Of a stretch of DNA of 64,000 nucleotides, positions 13,213 through 21,611 are shown piece by piece. A program made the translations under genes and the position numbers. The stretch comes from Candidatus Delongbacteria bacterium (GTDB lineage: Bacteria; CAIWAD01). Under the pieces are notes generated by a model, which was not told where the DNA came from, made no database searches, and saw only the letters and a program-made list of their open reading frames with translations. Within the stretch, counting starts at the first letter, position 1; each line of letters opens with the position of its first letter. The stretch spans positions 310,001 to 374,000 of the forward strand of contig JACKCN010000002.1 of the NCBI GenBank assembly GCA_020634015.1. Direction: 5' to 3'.

Positions 13213-15239
13213 TATTCCTCAACAGCGTCCTGCTGGGCCTGCTGGCCGCCGCGGGCATTCCCTTGCTGATCCACCTGCTCAATCCGCGCCAGCGCCGCCT
13301 GCAGCCGCTGGCGACCCTGCGTTTCCTGCATGCCATCCAGAGCACGCGCCTGCGGCGTCTGAGCGTGAAACGCTGGCTGCTGCTGCTCCTGCGTACCCTG
13401 ATCGTGATTCTGCTGGTACTGGCCTTCGCCCGTCCGGCACTCAAGCAGGGGCTGATTCCCGGCGCAGCACGCGAGGCCGTGCACGCGGTGCTGCTCTTCG
13501 ACAACAGCCTGAGCACACGCGGAGGAGACGGGCGCAACACGGCCTTCGAGAATCAGCTGAAGGATCTGGAGGCCTTGCTGGCAGCCGGTTCCGCGGACGA
13601 CCGCTACTCGCTGCTGCTGCTGGCGGGCCCCGCTCACTGGCTGACACCGCTCCCCGTCGACCGTGATGCACTGCGCTCGCAATTGCGAGGAATCACACCG
13701 GCCTTCAGTGGCGACGAGCTGCGGCCCGCGCTGGAACTGGCGGTTGCCCGACTGGCTCAGGGCGGTGCGCTGCGCGAACTGCACCTCTTCAGCGATGGCC
13801 GTGTCAAGCTGGCGGGCGACAGCCTGGGCCTGGAGCTGCCCGGTCCCTTGAGCCTCTGGTGGCACCATTCCGCCAGCCCCGAGAGTGACCGACCTCTGCC
13901 CCGTACCACACAGGTGAACACGCTGATCCTCAAGGAAGGCGTCCCCGTGGAGCTGGAGTGCGCGCTGATTCTGCCCGCCTCCGATCCGGGAGGCGGAGTG
14001 ACGCTCAGCATGGGCGACACGCCTGTGGCCTTCAGGGAACGGGAGCCGGGCGAGAATCCAGTCCTGCTGAGATTCAGTGCTCCCGGGCCCGGAGAACACC
14101 GGATGAGTCTGCAGGTGGGCGGTCCCGAGCTGGGCGAACTGGGGCTGGCCCGTGCGGTACTTGAGATTCCCAGCCAGATCCGTGTGCTGCTGGTTTCCAC
14201 ACCGGGGCCCACCAGCAATGCCCTGGCGGCCGCCCTGCGACCGGGTGAGGCCTACGGTCGCGCGATCGCCCTGGACCGGGTGGCGCCTTTGTCGCTTGAG
14301 TACACGAACCTGGCCGATTGTGATCTGCTGGTCGTGAGCGGTCCCGACAAGCTGACGCCCGCCGGACATCATGCGCTGGAACAGGCCGTGCGGTCGGGCA
14401 AGGGGCTGGTGATCCTGCCCGATCCGGGCGAACCGGACCTGCAGGCATTCAGCCGACTGTCCCAGGACCTGGGCCTGCCTGCGGTGGCTGGTGTCAAGGG
14501 ACCGGGCAACTGGCGCATGGGGAGTCCCGACCTGGCACATCCCCTGTTTCACGGGTTGCTGGAACCGGGGCGCGAGCCGCGCTCCCCATCCTTCCTGCGA
14601 GTGCTGCAGCTGGCCGGCCCGGACTCGGCACGCACCGTGATTCCTCTGGCCGATGGCAGTCCCCTGCTGCTGGAACGACGTCTGGGGGAAGGGCGCGTGC
14701 TGCTCTTCACCAGTTCCCCCGCTGAAGGCTGGTCCGACCTGGCGCACAGTGGACTCTTCGCGCCCCTGATGAACCGGATCTGCTTCTACCTGACGCGCGA
14801 ATCGGGAGCCGCTGGCGGAAGTCTGGTCTGCGGCGCGTCGCACGCGCTGGGCAGTCATGCCTGGCCGGCGGGCGAGCTGCGGCTGGACGGTCCCGATGGA
14901 ACCCGCCTGCTGGAGTCCATGGGGCGGGGCGGGCCACTGTTGCCGCCGCTGGCCGTTCCGGGGTTCTACAGCCTGATCCACGACGGCGATACACTGCGGA
15001 CCCTGGCTCTGACCCCTGACTTCGGGGATCTGGCTCGCGCAGAACTGGGGGCCGAGGAACTGGACCGCTGGTCGGGCCGGAGCTGGAATCCGGCTCCCAC
15101 CGATCCTGCCCGCTTCGGAGATGAGCGGCGCGGGCGTGAAATCTGGCGATCCTTGCTGGTCGCCGCTCTGGTTCTGCTGGGGCTTGAAATGTGGTTGGCC
15201 CGGGGGCGGGGAGCCGAGGACAAAGGCGAGACACAATGA
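13209..15239 (+). CDS. BatA-domain membrane protein with vWA-like region
   Basis: A 676-residue inner-membrane protein. Residues 1-80 form the BatA/Aerotolerance N-terminal double transmembrane domain (two helices around LLIHLLNPRQRRLQPLATLR). A von Willebrand A-like segment follows with VLLFDNSLSTRGG, a variant metal-adhesion site. The middle holds beta-rich and amidotransferase-like regions (LLVVSGPDKLTPAGHHALEQ), and a last helix lies near residue 650. It starts at a GTG overlapping the gmhA stop by four bases, and its stop overlaps hflX. Such proteins sit with MoxR-type ATPases in other genomes, but none is seen here; function unknown. Its last 142 bases are repeated downstream as part of the tandem duplication. 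Confidence 0.75.
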   Translation: MIFLNSVLLGLLAAAGIPLLIHLLNPRQRRLQPLATLRFLHAIQSTRLRRLSVKRWLLLLLRTLIVILLVLAFARPALKQGLIPGAAREAVHAVLLFDNSLSTRGGDGRNTAFENQLKDLEALLAAGSADDRYSLLLLAGPAHWLTPLPVDRDALRSQLRGITPAFSGDELRPALELAVARLAQGGALRELHLFSDGRVKLAGDSLGLELPGPLSLWWHHSASPESDRPLPRTTQVNTLILKEGVPVELECALILPASDPGGGVTLSMGDTPVAFREREPGENPVLLRFSAPGPGEHRMSLQVGGPELGELGLARAVLEIPSQIRVLLVSTPGPTSNALAAALRPGEAYGRAIALDRVAPLSLEYTNLADCDLLVVSGPDKLTPAGHHALEQAVRSGKGLVILPDPGEPDLQAFSRLSQDLGLPAVAGVKGPGNWRMGSPDLAHPLFHGLLEPGREPRSPSFLRVLQLAGPDSARTVIPLADGSPLLLERRLGEGRVLLFTSSPAEGWSDLAHSGLFAPLMNRICFYLTRESGAAGGSLVCGASHALGSHAWPAGELRLDGPDGTRLLESMGRGGPLLPPLAVPGFYSLIHDGDTLRTLALTPDFGDLARAELGAEELDRWSGRSWNPAPTDPARFGDERRGREIWRSLLVAALVLLGLEMWLARGRGAEDKGETQ

Positions 15240-16543
15240 ATCAGAGCTTCGAATCCCTCGGTCGGTCCAGTGAGGTCCGCCGCCAACGCGCCGTGGCCGT
15301 GGCCCTGCAGCAGCAGGGTGATGAACGGGAAACCGTCTGCGAGCATCTGGACGAGCTGGTGCAGCTGGCGGACACGGCCGGTGCCGACGTGCTGGATCAG
15401 GTCATCCAGAACCGCGCCCGACCCGACACGGCCACCTGGATCGGCAAGGGCAAGGTGGCGCAGCTGCACGCCCTTGTGGACGAACTGACGCTGGATCTGG
15501 TGCTGATCGACGACGATCTCTCGCCACGCCAGGCGGCCAATCTCGAACGGGAACTCAAGGTTCCGGTGATCGACCGCAGCGGCCTGATCCTGGACATCTT
15601 CGCGGCACGCGCCCGCTCGCGTGAGTCGCGCACTCAGGTGGAACTGGCCCAGCTGAAGTACCTGCTGCCCCGCCTGTCCGGGGCCTGGAGCCATCTTGAG
15701 CGCCAGCGTGGCGGCATTGGCATGCGCGGCCCCGGTGAGACCCAGCTCGAGACGGACCGCCGTCTGGTACGCACCCGGATCAAGCAGCTGGAAGAGGAGC
15801 TGGACGTGATCCAGCGCCAGCGTGAAACCCGCCGCCAGGGCCGCGACAGCCTGTTCCGTGTCTCGCTCGTGGGCTATACCAACGCGGGCAAATCCACACT
15901 GCTGAACCGGCTCACGGGTTCCGAAGTGTTCGTGGAAGACCGGCTCTTCGCCACCCTGGATACCACCGTGCGCCGTCTGGAACTGGCCGATGGCGCGGGC
16001 TGTCTGCTCTCGGACACGGTCGGATTCATCCGCAAGCTGCCGCATCACCTGGTGGCCTCTTTCCGGTCCACGCTCGAGGAAGCCGCCGAGGCGGATCTGC
16101 TGCTCCACGTGGTGGACCTGTCCCATCCGGCCTGGAACCAGCGCATCACGCGGGTCAAGGAAGTACTGGAAGACCTGGGAGCCGGGGATACCCCCGTGTT
16201 GTACCTCTTCAACAAGATCGACCGTGTGCTGGATCCGGGTGAACTGAGCCTTGCGGGACGCCTGCATACGCCCTCCCTGCTGGTGAGTGCCACCCGCGAG
16301 ATCCGCCTGGATGAACTGGTGGCCGACCTGGGCCTGCGCGAGAACGAGCGCTGGGCCCGCTTCCGCTGCACGGTTCCCTGGACCCATGGCAAGCTGCTGG
16401 GCGAGCTGAGGCGTCAGTGTCACCTGCTTGACGAAGGCTCCAGCGAGCACGGTTTCGAGTATCTGCTGCGCGTGGAGCATACCCACCGGGATTCCTTCGT
16501 GCGGGAATTCGCCGACCGCGGTTGCATCCTGGTACCTGCCTGA
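15236..16543 (+). CDS. hflX: GTPase HflX, first copy
   Basis: Ribosome-associated GTPase of the Obg-HflX superfamily that rescues or splits stalled or hibernating ribosomes. The N-terminal HflX domain (about 1-190) includes LDLVLIDDDLSPRQAANLER and GPGETQLETDRR; the G domain shows GYTNAGKSTLLN (G1), DTVGFIRKLP (G3) and NKID (G4). From the ATG at 15236, which overlaps the upstream stop, it is 435 residues, a normal length; a longer GTG-type start at 15191 would lie inside the upstream gene. The identical second copy is at 18237. Confidence 0.97.
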   Translation: MNQSFESLGRSSEVRRQRAVAVALQQQGDERETVCEHLDELVQLADTAGADVLDQVIQNRARPDTATWIGKGKVAQLHALVDELTLDLVLIDDDLSPRQAANLERELKVPVIDRSGLILDIFAARARSRESRTQVELAQLKYLLPRLSGAWSHLERQRGGIGMRGPGETQLETDRRLVRTRIKQLEEELDVIQRQRETRRQGRDSLFRVSLVGYTNAGKSTLLNRLTGSEVFVEDRLFATLDTTVRRLELADGAGCLLSDTVGFIRKLPHHLVASFRSTLEEAAEADLLLHVVDLSHPAWNQRITRVKEVLEDLGAGDTPVLYLFNKIDRVLDPGELSLAGRLHTPSLLVSATREIRLDELVADLGLRENERWARFRCTVPWTHGKLLGELRRQCHLLDEGSSEHGFEYLLRVEHTHRDSFVREFADRGCILVPA

Positions 16544-16568
16544 AAGACCCCCGGACACAGGTTTCGAA

Positions 16569-16597
16569 CAGCGCCCGGTGCCCAGCACCGGGCGCTG
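16569..16597 (+). terminator. hairpin after hflX, first copy
   Basis: A perfect 13-bp stem (16569-16581 with 16585-16597) closed by a three-base loop lies 26 bases after the hflX stop. Only TATCT follows, so it lacks a good U-tract; it may work as a terminator with help or as an mRNA 3'-end stabiliser. Confidence 0.6.
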
Positions 16598-18042
16598 TAT
16601 CTCCGGGTCGGATCCGACCGATTCCCGGCCGCCATTCTCACGTCGCGTCGTGGAGCGTTCACACGCACGGACGGTCTCCCTGACTGGGTCCTCATTCGAC
16701 ACGGATCGGGTTCACCGCCCCGGGCGTCAGCCATTCGGGCACAGCTGCCGCACGCGGTGTCCGGCCGTGGCCGGACGGTTCAAGGCAGCCCGGGGTGTCT
16801 CTCCTGCTGCAACGTGCCGCACCAGCTTTGACCGGGGGAGACACGTGCATCCGTGGAACGGGCATGGGGGGGCGACCTGCTTGCGGATACGGCCCCGGGT
16901 CAGGTGTACGCCCCTGCCGGGGCAGGCTCGAGGAAGGGCGGGAAGCCGTCAACCCGGGGGATTCCGGCTTTGAACACAGAGGCATCCCGGGGACCATCCA
17001 GTGGAGCGTGACGTCCGACCATGGCGAGTGGGGTATCACCCCGGCTTCTCGACGCGCGACAGTACGCCAGCATCCGGGTGTGCGCTGCCATCGCGCCTTG
17101 ATCCGCGCCTCTGGCACGCGCAGCGATTCAGCCCCGATTCAGCTTTGCAATCGGGCCCATACACGGGATTTTCGCCTCTCACGCTCCCGACCGGACCCAG
17201 TGTTTGCGGCAGGTGTCACTACGTGACCGACCGCTTCCGGTCACCCGGCCGGGGCAGATCACCGGGCTCACCAGGACGGTTGCGGAAGGCCATACCGTCG
17301 CCCCGCGGTCGCGTGGATACCTTCCCCGGGCATGGGCACACATGGCCCCGGACACAATCCCGGGCCTCCGTGGATCGGCCCCCACCGAACGGATTGTGCA
17401 CGCCGCCGGGAACCGTGTACCCCGGAACCCGTCCGCCTCGAGCTGAGAGCACCGGACGAGGTGATTTTGTCGTTTTCAGCTTTGAATCCGGGCGAAAATG
17501 CGGGTTCCCCGCGCGGATCTTCCGGATTTGAGGGGGTGTTCCAGGGCCTTCCCGCGGAGGCTCCGACCCGGATCAACAGGGGGTGACCCTCGATTTCCGG
17601 GGCTTGAAAAGGGGAGATTCGTGGTGCTCTCGCCGGGATGCCCCGAAGGTAGACCGGCCCATAGCAGGTTCCATTCGCGGGCTCCCCCATCGCTGAGCCG
17701 GTGGACCGTGAGCGTGCATTCGCCCCGGGGAAGGGCGATGTGTCCCTCCTTGCACCCCCCCCCGGTTCCGCGGGGGGGCAGGCGGAAAATCCGGGGGGCG
17801 TAGACGCCCCGGATCCACTGTCCGCGCCCCGTATACCCCTTTCCGGCCCTCCGTTTTTTCCTGGAGCACTCGCCCGGAAGCGGTACGGAATGCCGGATCT
17901 TGAACAGAATAGCTTTGTGATCGACCGGACCCCCGAGCACTCCGGGGAGCTGGCTCACGAACGGAGCCGGGGAAGGGATAACCGGGTGAGCCGTGCGGAT
18001 GTGGATTCGGGGGGTGGAGTTAAAGTCGTCGTACGGTGTGAC
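16598..18042. other. hairpin-rich non-coding interval, first copy
   Basis: About 1.45 kb without a recognisable gene. Several open frames exist because stops are rare, but their products are low-complexity, Pro/Arg/Gly-rich and unlike any family, and overlap each other on both strands. Perfect inverted repeats are frequent: 16606-16619, 16759-16776 (8-bp arms, 2-base loop), 16910-16923, 17223-17244 (7-bp arms) and GC-rich hairpins near 17755-17778 and 17790-17812. None matches tmRNA, RNase P, SRP or 6S RNA signatures that I know. Confidence 0.6.
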
Positions 18043-18058
18043 GATAATGAAAATTATC
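18043..18058. promoter_or_regulatory. GATAAT/ATTATC palindrome, first copy
   Basis: GATAAT, four bases, then ATTATC form a perfect 6-bp inverted repeat one base before the -35 box at 18060. It resembles half of a Fur-type box but is shorter; a metalloregulator or another activator could bind here. Confidence 0.45.
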
Positions 18059-18059
18059 C

Positions 18060-18088
18060 TTGACAAGCCAGAATTACACTTCTAGCTT
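18060..18088 (+). promoter_or_regulatory. sigma70-type promoter, first copy
   Basis: TTGACA, a 17-base spacer and TAGCTT (continuing TTG) form a good promoter. In the unduplicated arrangement it drives the nucleoid-like gene. Here, because of the duplication, it points into the second copy: first the 142-base batA remnant, then hflX at 18237. Confidence 0.65.
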
Positions 18089-18098
18089 TGTCGGGACA

Positions 18099-18240
18099 CA
18101 CCGATCCTGCCCGCTTCGGAGATGAGCGGCGCGGGCGTGAAATCTGGCGATCCTTGCTGGTCGCCGCTCTGGTTCTGCTGGGGCTTGAAATGTGGTTGGC
18201 CCGGGGGCGGGGAGCCGAGGACAAAGGCGAGACACAATGA
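18099..18240 (+). pseudogene. batA-type gene 3' fragment
   Basis: The last 142 bases of the gene at 13209-15239 (ending in the LEMWLARGRGAEDKGETQ reading) are repeated here without their 5' part. No start codon or ribosome-binding site is placed to express it. It probably serves only as leader sequence between the upstream promoter and hflX copy two. Confidence 0.85.
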
Positions 18241-19544
18241 ATCAGAGCTTCGAATCCCTCGGTCGGTCCAGTGAGGTCCGCCGCCAACGCGCCGTGGCCG
18301 TGGCCCTGCAGCAGCAGGGTGATGAACGGGAAACCGTCTGCGAGCATCTGGACGAGCTGGTGCAGCTGGCGGACACGGCCGGTGCCGACGTGCTGGATCA
18401 GGTCATCCAGAACCGCGCCCGACCCGACACGGCCACCTGGATCGGCAAGGGCAAGGTGGCGCAGCTGCACGCCCTTGTGGACGAACTGACGCTGGATCTG
18501 GTGCTGATCGACGACGATCTCTCGCCACGCCAGGCGGCCAATCTCGAACGGGAACTCAAGGTTCCGGTGATCGACCGCAGCGGCCTGATCCTGGACATCT
18601 TCGCGGCACGCGCCCGCTCGCGTGAGTCGCGCACTCAGGTGGAACTGGCCCAGCTGAAGTACCTGCTGCCCCGCCTGTCCGGGGCCTGGAGCCATCTTGA
18701 GCGCCAGCGTGGCGGCATTGGCATGCGCGGCCCCGGTGAGACCCAGCTCGAGACGGACCGCCGTCTGGTACGCACCCGGATCAAGCAGCTGGAAGAGGAG
18801 CTGGACGTGATCCAGCGCCAGCGTGAAACCCGCCGCCAGGGCCGCGACAGCCTGTTCCGTGTCTCGCTCGTGGGCTATACCAACGCGGGCAAATCCACAC
18901 TGCTGAACCGGCTCACGGGTTCCGAAGTGTTCGTGGAAGACCGGCTCTTCGCCACCCTGGATACCACCGTGCGCCGTCTGGAACTGGCCGATGGCGCGGG
19001 CTGTCTGCTCTCGGACACGGTCGGATTCATCCGCAAGCTGCCGCATCACCTGGTGGCCTCTTTCCGGTCCACGCTCGAGGAAGCCGCCGAGGCGGATCTG
19101 CTGCTCCACGTGGTGGACCTGTCCCATCCGGCCTGGAACCAGCGCATCACGCGGGTCAAGGAAGTACTGGAAGACCTGGGAGCCGGGGATACCCCCGTGT
19201 TGTACCTCTTCAACAAGATCGACCGTGTGCTGGATCCGGGTGAACTGAGCCTTGCGGGACGCCTGCATACGCCCTCCCTGCTGGTGAGTGCCACCCGCGA
19301 GATCCGCCTGGATGAACTGGTGGCCGACCTGGGCCTGCGCGAGAACGAGCGCTGGGCCCGCTTCCGCTGCACGGTTCCCTGGACCCATGGCAAGCTGCTG
19401 GGCGAGCTGAGGCGTCAGTGTCACCTGCTTGACGAAGGCTCCAGCGAGCACGGTTTCGAGTATCTGCTGCGCGTGGAGCATACCCACCGGGATTCCTTCG
19501 TGCGGGAATTCGCCGACCGCGGTTGCATCCTGGTACCTGCCTGA
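18237..19544 (+). CDS. hflX: GTPase HflX, second copy
   Basis: Identical in protein sequence to the copy at 15236-16543, with all G motifs and 435 residues intact, so both should be functional. The regulatory context differs. Copy one is the last gene of the alaS operon and is translationally coupled to the batA-type gene. Copy two has lost that operon and instead lies about 150 bases downstream of the strong promoter at 18060. If the duplication is real, this copy would be expressed independently of alaS. Perfect identity means the event is very recent, is being homogenised, or is an assembly artefact. Confidence 0.9.
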   Translation: MNQSFESLGRSSEVRRQRAVAVALQQQGDERETVCEHLDELVQLADTAGADVLDQVIQNRARPDTATWIGKGKVAQLHALVDELTLDLVLIDDDLSPRQAANLERELKVPVIDRSGLILDIFAARARSRESRTQVELAQLKYLLPRLSGAWSHLERQRGGIGMRGPGETQLETDRRLVRTRIKQLEEELDVIQRQRETRRQGRDSLFRVSLVGYTNAGKSTLLNRLTGSEVFVEDRLFATLDTTVRRLELADGAGCLLSDTVGFIRKLPHHLVASFRSTLEEAAEADLLLHVVDLSHPAWNQRITRVKEVLEDLGAGDTPVLYLFNKIDRVLDPGELSLAGRLHTPSLLVSATREIRLDELVADLGLRENERWARFRCTVPWTHGKLLGELRRQCHLLDEGSSEHGFEYLLRVEHTHRDSFVREFADRGCILVPA

Positions 19545-19569
19545 AAGACCCCCGGACACAGGTTTCGAA

Positions 19570-19598
19570 CAGCGCCCGGTGCCCAGCACCGGGCGCTG
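19570..19598 (+). terminator. hairpin after hflX, second copy
   Basis: Exact repeat of the 13-bp stem with a three-base loop found after the first hflX. The U-tract is again poor. Confidence 0.6.
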
Positions 19599-21043
19599 TA
19601 TCTCCGGGTCGGATCCGACCGATTCCCGGCCGCCATTCTCACGTCGCGTCGTGGAGCGTTCACACGCACGGACGGTCTCCCTGACTGGGTCCTCATTCGA
19701 CACGGATCGGGTTCACCGCCCCGGGCGTCAGCCATTCGGGCACAGCTGCCGCACGCGGTGTCCGGCCGTGGCCGGACGGTTCAAGGCAGCCCGGGGTGTC
19801 TCTCCTGCTGCAACGTGCCGCACCAGCTTTGACCGGGGGAGACACGTGCATCCGTGGAACGGGCATGGGGGGGCGACCTGCTTGCGGATACGGCCCCGGG
19901 TCAGGTGTACGCCCCTGCCGGGGCAGGCTCGAGGAAGGGCGGGAAGCCGTCAACCCGGGGGATTCCGGCTTTGAACACAGAGGCATCCCGGGGACCATCC
20001 AGTGGAGCGTGACGTCCGACCATGGCGAGTGGGGTATCACCCCGGCTTCTCGACGCGCGACAGTACGCCAGCATCCGGGTGTGCGCTGCCATCGCGCCTT
20101 GATCCGCGCCTCTGGCACGCGCAGCGATTCAGCCCCGATTCAGCTTTGCAATCGGGCCCATACACGGGATTTTCGCCTCTCACGCTCCCGACCGGACCCA
20201 GTGTTTGCGGCAGGTGTCACTACGTGACCGACCGCTTCCGGTCACCCGGCCGGGGCAGATCACCGGGCTCACCAGGACGGTTGCGGAAGGCCATACCGTC
20301 GCCCCGCGGTCGCGTGGATACCTTCCCCGGGCATGGGCACACATGGCCCCGGACACAATCCCGGGCCTCCGTGGATCGGCCCCCACCGAACGGATTGTGC
20401 ACGCCGCCGGGAACCGTGTACCCCGGAACCCGTCCGCCTCGAGCTGAGAGCACCGGACGAGGTGATTTTGTCGTTTTCAGCTTTGAATCCGGGCGAAAAT
20501 GCGGGTTCCCCGCGCGGATCTTCCGGATTTGAGGGGGTGTTCCAGGGCCTTCCCGCGGAGGCTCCGACCCGGATCAACAGGGGGTGACCCTCGATTTCCG
20601 GGGCTTGAAAAGGGGAGATTCGTGGTGCTCTCGCCGGGATGCCCCGAAGGTAGACCGGCCCATAGCAGGTTCCATTCGCGGGCTCCCCCATCGCTGAGCC
20701 GGTGGACCGTGAGCGTGCATTCGCCCCGGGGAAGGGCGATGTGTCCCTCCTTGCACCCCCCCCCGGTTCCGCGGGGGGGCAGGCGGAAAATCCGGGGGGC
20801 GTAGACGCCCCGGATCCACTGTCCGCGCCCCGTATACCCCTTTCCGGCCCTCCGTTTTTTCCTGGAGCACTCGCCCGGAAGCGGTACGGAATGCCGGATC
20901 TTGAACAGAATAGCTTTGTGATCGACCGGACCCCCGAGCACTCCGGGGAGCTGGCTCACGAACGGAGCCGGGGAAGGGATAACCGGGTGAGCCGTGCGGA
21001 TGTGGATTCGGGGGGTGGAGTTAAAGTCGTCGTACGGTGTGAC
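19599..21043. other. hairpin-rich non-coding interval, second copy
   Basis: Repeat of 16598-18042 with the same inverted repeats and the same AGCTTTG motif series (starting at 19825, 20142, 20479, 20912 and 21085, plus the variant at 19967). No gene is recognised. In the unduplicated ancestor this interval separated hflX from the nucleoid-like gene. Confidence 0.6.
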
Positions 21044-21059
21044 GATAATGAAAATTATC
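21044..21059. promoter_or_regulatory. GATAAT/ATTATC palindrome before the nucleoid-like gene
   Basis: A perfect 6-bp inverted repeat around a four-base centre sits one base upstream of the -35 box. Its position suits an activator site or an operator that blocks RNA polymerase. The regulator is unknown. Confidence 0.45.
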
Positions 21060-21060
21060 C

Positions 21061-21089
21061 TTGACAAGCCAGAATTACACTTCTAGCTT
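21061..21089 (+). promoter_or_regulatory. promoter of the nucleoid-like RHH gene
   Basis: A consensus -35 TTGACA, a 17-base spacer and TAGCTT lie 50 bases before the ATG at 21139. The -10 region extended by TG reads TAGCTTTG, which also fits the TAnnTTTG element known from Bacteroidota. A 5' leader of about 40 bases would contain the GGGAGGAAC ribosome-binding site. Confidence 0.7.
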
Positions 21090-21138
21090 TGTCGGGACAC
21101 ATGTAATACCGTGATCCACAAACCAACGGGAGGAACTC

Positions 21139-21480
21139 ATGGCAAAGGCAAAAGCTCCGGCGAAGAAGGCTGCCGCCCCGAAGAAGGCCGCCGCTCCGAA
21201 GAAGGCCGCTGCTCCGAAGAAGGCCGCTGCTCCGAAGAAGGCCGCCGCTCCGAAGAAGGCTGCTGCTCCGAAGAAGGCCGCTGCTCCGAAGAAGGCCGCT
21301 GCCCCCAAGAAGGTCGCTGCCCCCAAGAAGGCTGCTGCCCCCAAGAAGGCCGGCGAGCTGCTGAACAACGTGATCCACATCCGGATCTCCGACAAGCTGC
21401 TCTCCAGCCTGGAGAAGTCGGCCAGCAAGCAGAAGCTGGGCATCAGCGCCTATGTTCGCGAGCTGCTGAACAAGATGTAA
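21139..21480 (+). CDS. Lys/Ala/Pro-rich nucleoid-like protein with RHH domain
   Basis: A 113-residue basic protein in two parts. Residues 1 to about 72 are repeats of AAAPKK or close variants, like the tail of histone H1 and of bacterial H1-type proteins such as HctA/Hc1 or AlgP. Residues about 75-113 (IHIRISDKLLSSLEKSASKQ and then GISAYVRELLNKM) look like a ribbon-helix-helix fold: a short beta strand, two helices and a conserved turn. The pairing suggests a DNA-compacting protein that dimerises and binds specific sites through the RHH part. A GGGAGGAAC site, a consensus promoter and a terminator make it a well-defended single-gene unit. The domain call is by eye; function is inferred. Confidence 0.8.
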   Translation: MAKAKAPAKKAAAPKKAAAPKKAAAPKKAAAPKKAAAPKKAAAPKKAAAPKKAAAPKKVAAPKKAAAPKKAGELLNNVIHIRISDKLLSSLEKSASKQKLGISAYVRELLNKM

Positions 21481-21503
21481 TCCACCTTCCAGGTGTGATG
21501 AAG

Positions 21504-21534
21504 CCGCACTCCTTCGGGAGTGCGGTCTTTTTTT
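21504..21534 (+). terminator. rho-independent terminator of the nucleoid-like gene
   Basis: A 9-bp stem (CCGCACTCC with GGAGTGCGG) capped by a TTCG tetraloop is followed by TCTTTTTTT. This is a textbook intrinsic terminator 24 bases after the stop codon. Confidence 0.95.
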
Positions 21535-21555
21535 GCCCGGTCGGCACCCCCGGCA

Positions 21556-21588
21556 ATGAAAAAGGCCAGCTTTTCAAAGCTGGCCTTT
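21556..21588 (-). terminator. terminator of the 57-residue gene
   Basis: A 13-bp stem (21561-21573 with 21576-21588) is followed on the minus strand by a run of T, complementary to the GAAAAA at 21558. It faces the plus-strand terminator, so the two convergent genes are each insulated. Confidence 0.85.
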
Positions 21589-21611
21589 GGGAAATCGCGA
21601 GAAATCGGGGA

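Larger units (their letters stand above)
16823..18090 (+). repeat. dispersed AGCTTTG motif array, first copy
   Basis: The heptamer AGCTTTG occurs five times on the plus strand, starting at 16824, 17141, 17478, 17911 and 18084, with a one-base variant GGCTTTG at 16966. Two sites share a longer context, CAGCTTTG followed by AATC and GGGC. The last site coincides with the -10 region of the promoter at 18060. None is seen in minus orientation within the interval. Such density is unlikely by chance in GC-rich DNA. A protein-binding site or cryptic promoter series is possible. Confidence 0.5.
15098..18098. repeat. tandem duplication, first copy (3001-bp period)
   Basis: The segment from 15098 recurs at an offset of exactly 3001 bases. 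It includes the last 142 bases of the batA-type gene, complete hflX and the whole non-coding interval up to the promoter. All overlapping reading frames in the two copies translate identically, and I found no base difference where I compared them. The outer edges are not shared: the left flank differs just before 15098 and the right flank differs after 21101. Confidence 0.95.
18099..21099. repeat. tandem duplication, second copy
   Basis: Direct repeat of 15098-18098. At the internal junction the sequence runs from the right-hand end of unit one (GTCGGGACACA) straight into CACCGATCC of unit two. The two ends share only the two bases CA at 18099-18100. No transposase, terminal inverted repeat or target duplication accompanies it, which fits microhomology-mediated duplication or an assembly error. 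Confidence 0.95.

Noticed and set aside
16598..18042. Several open frames of 60 to 200 residues in the non-coding interval
   Set aside because: They overlap on both strands, are low-complexity, and lack ribosome-binding sites or recognised families.
16598..21043. tmRNA, RNase P RNA, SRP RNA or tRNA genes in the non-coding intervals
   Set aside because: Searched by eye for their conserved ends and loops; no match was found.
15098..21099. Composite transposon or insertion sequence as cause of the duplication
   Set aside because: No transposase, terminal inverted repeats or flanking target duplication is present.
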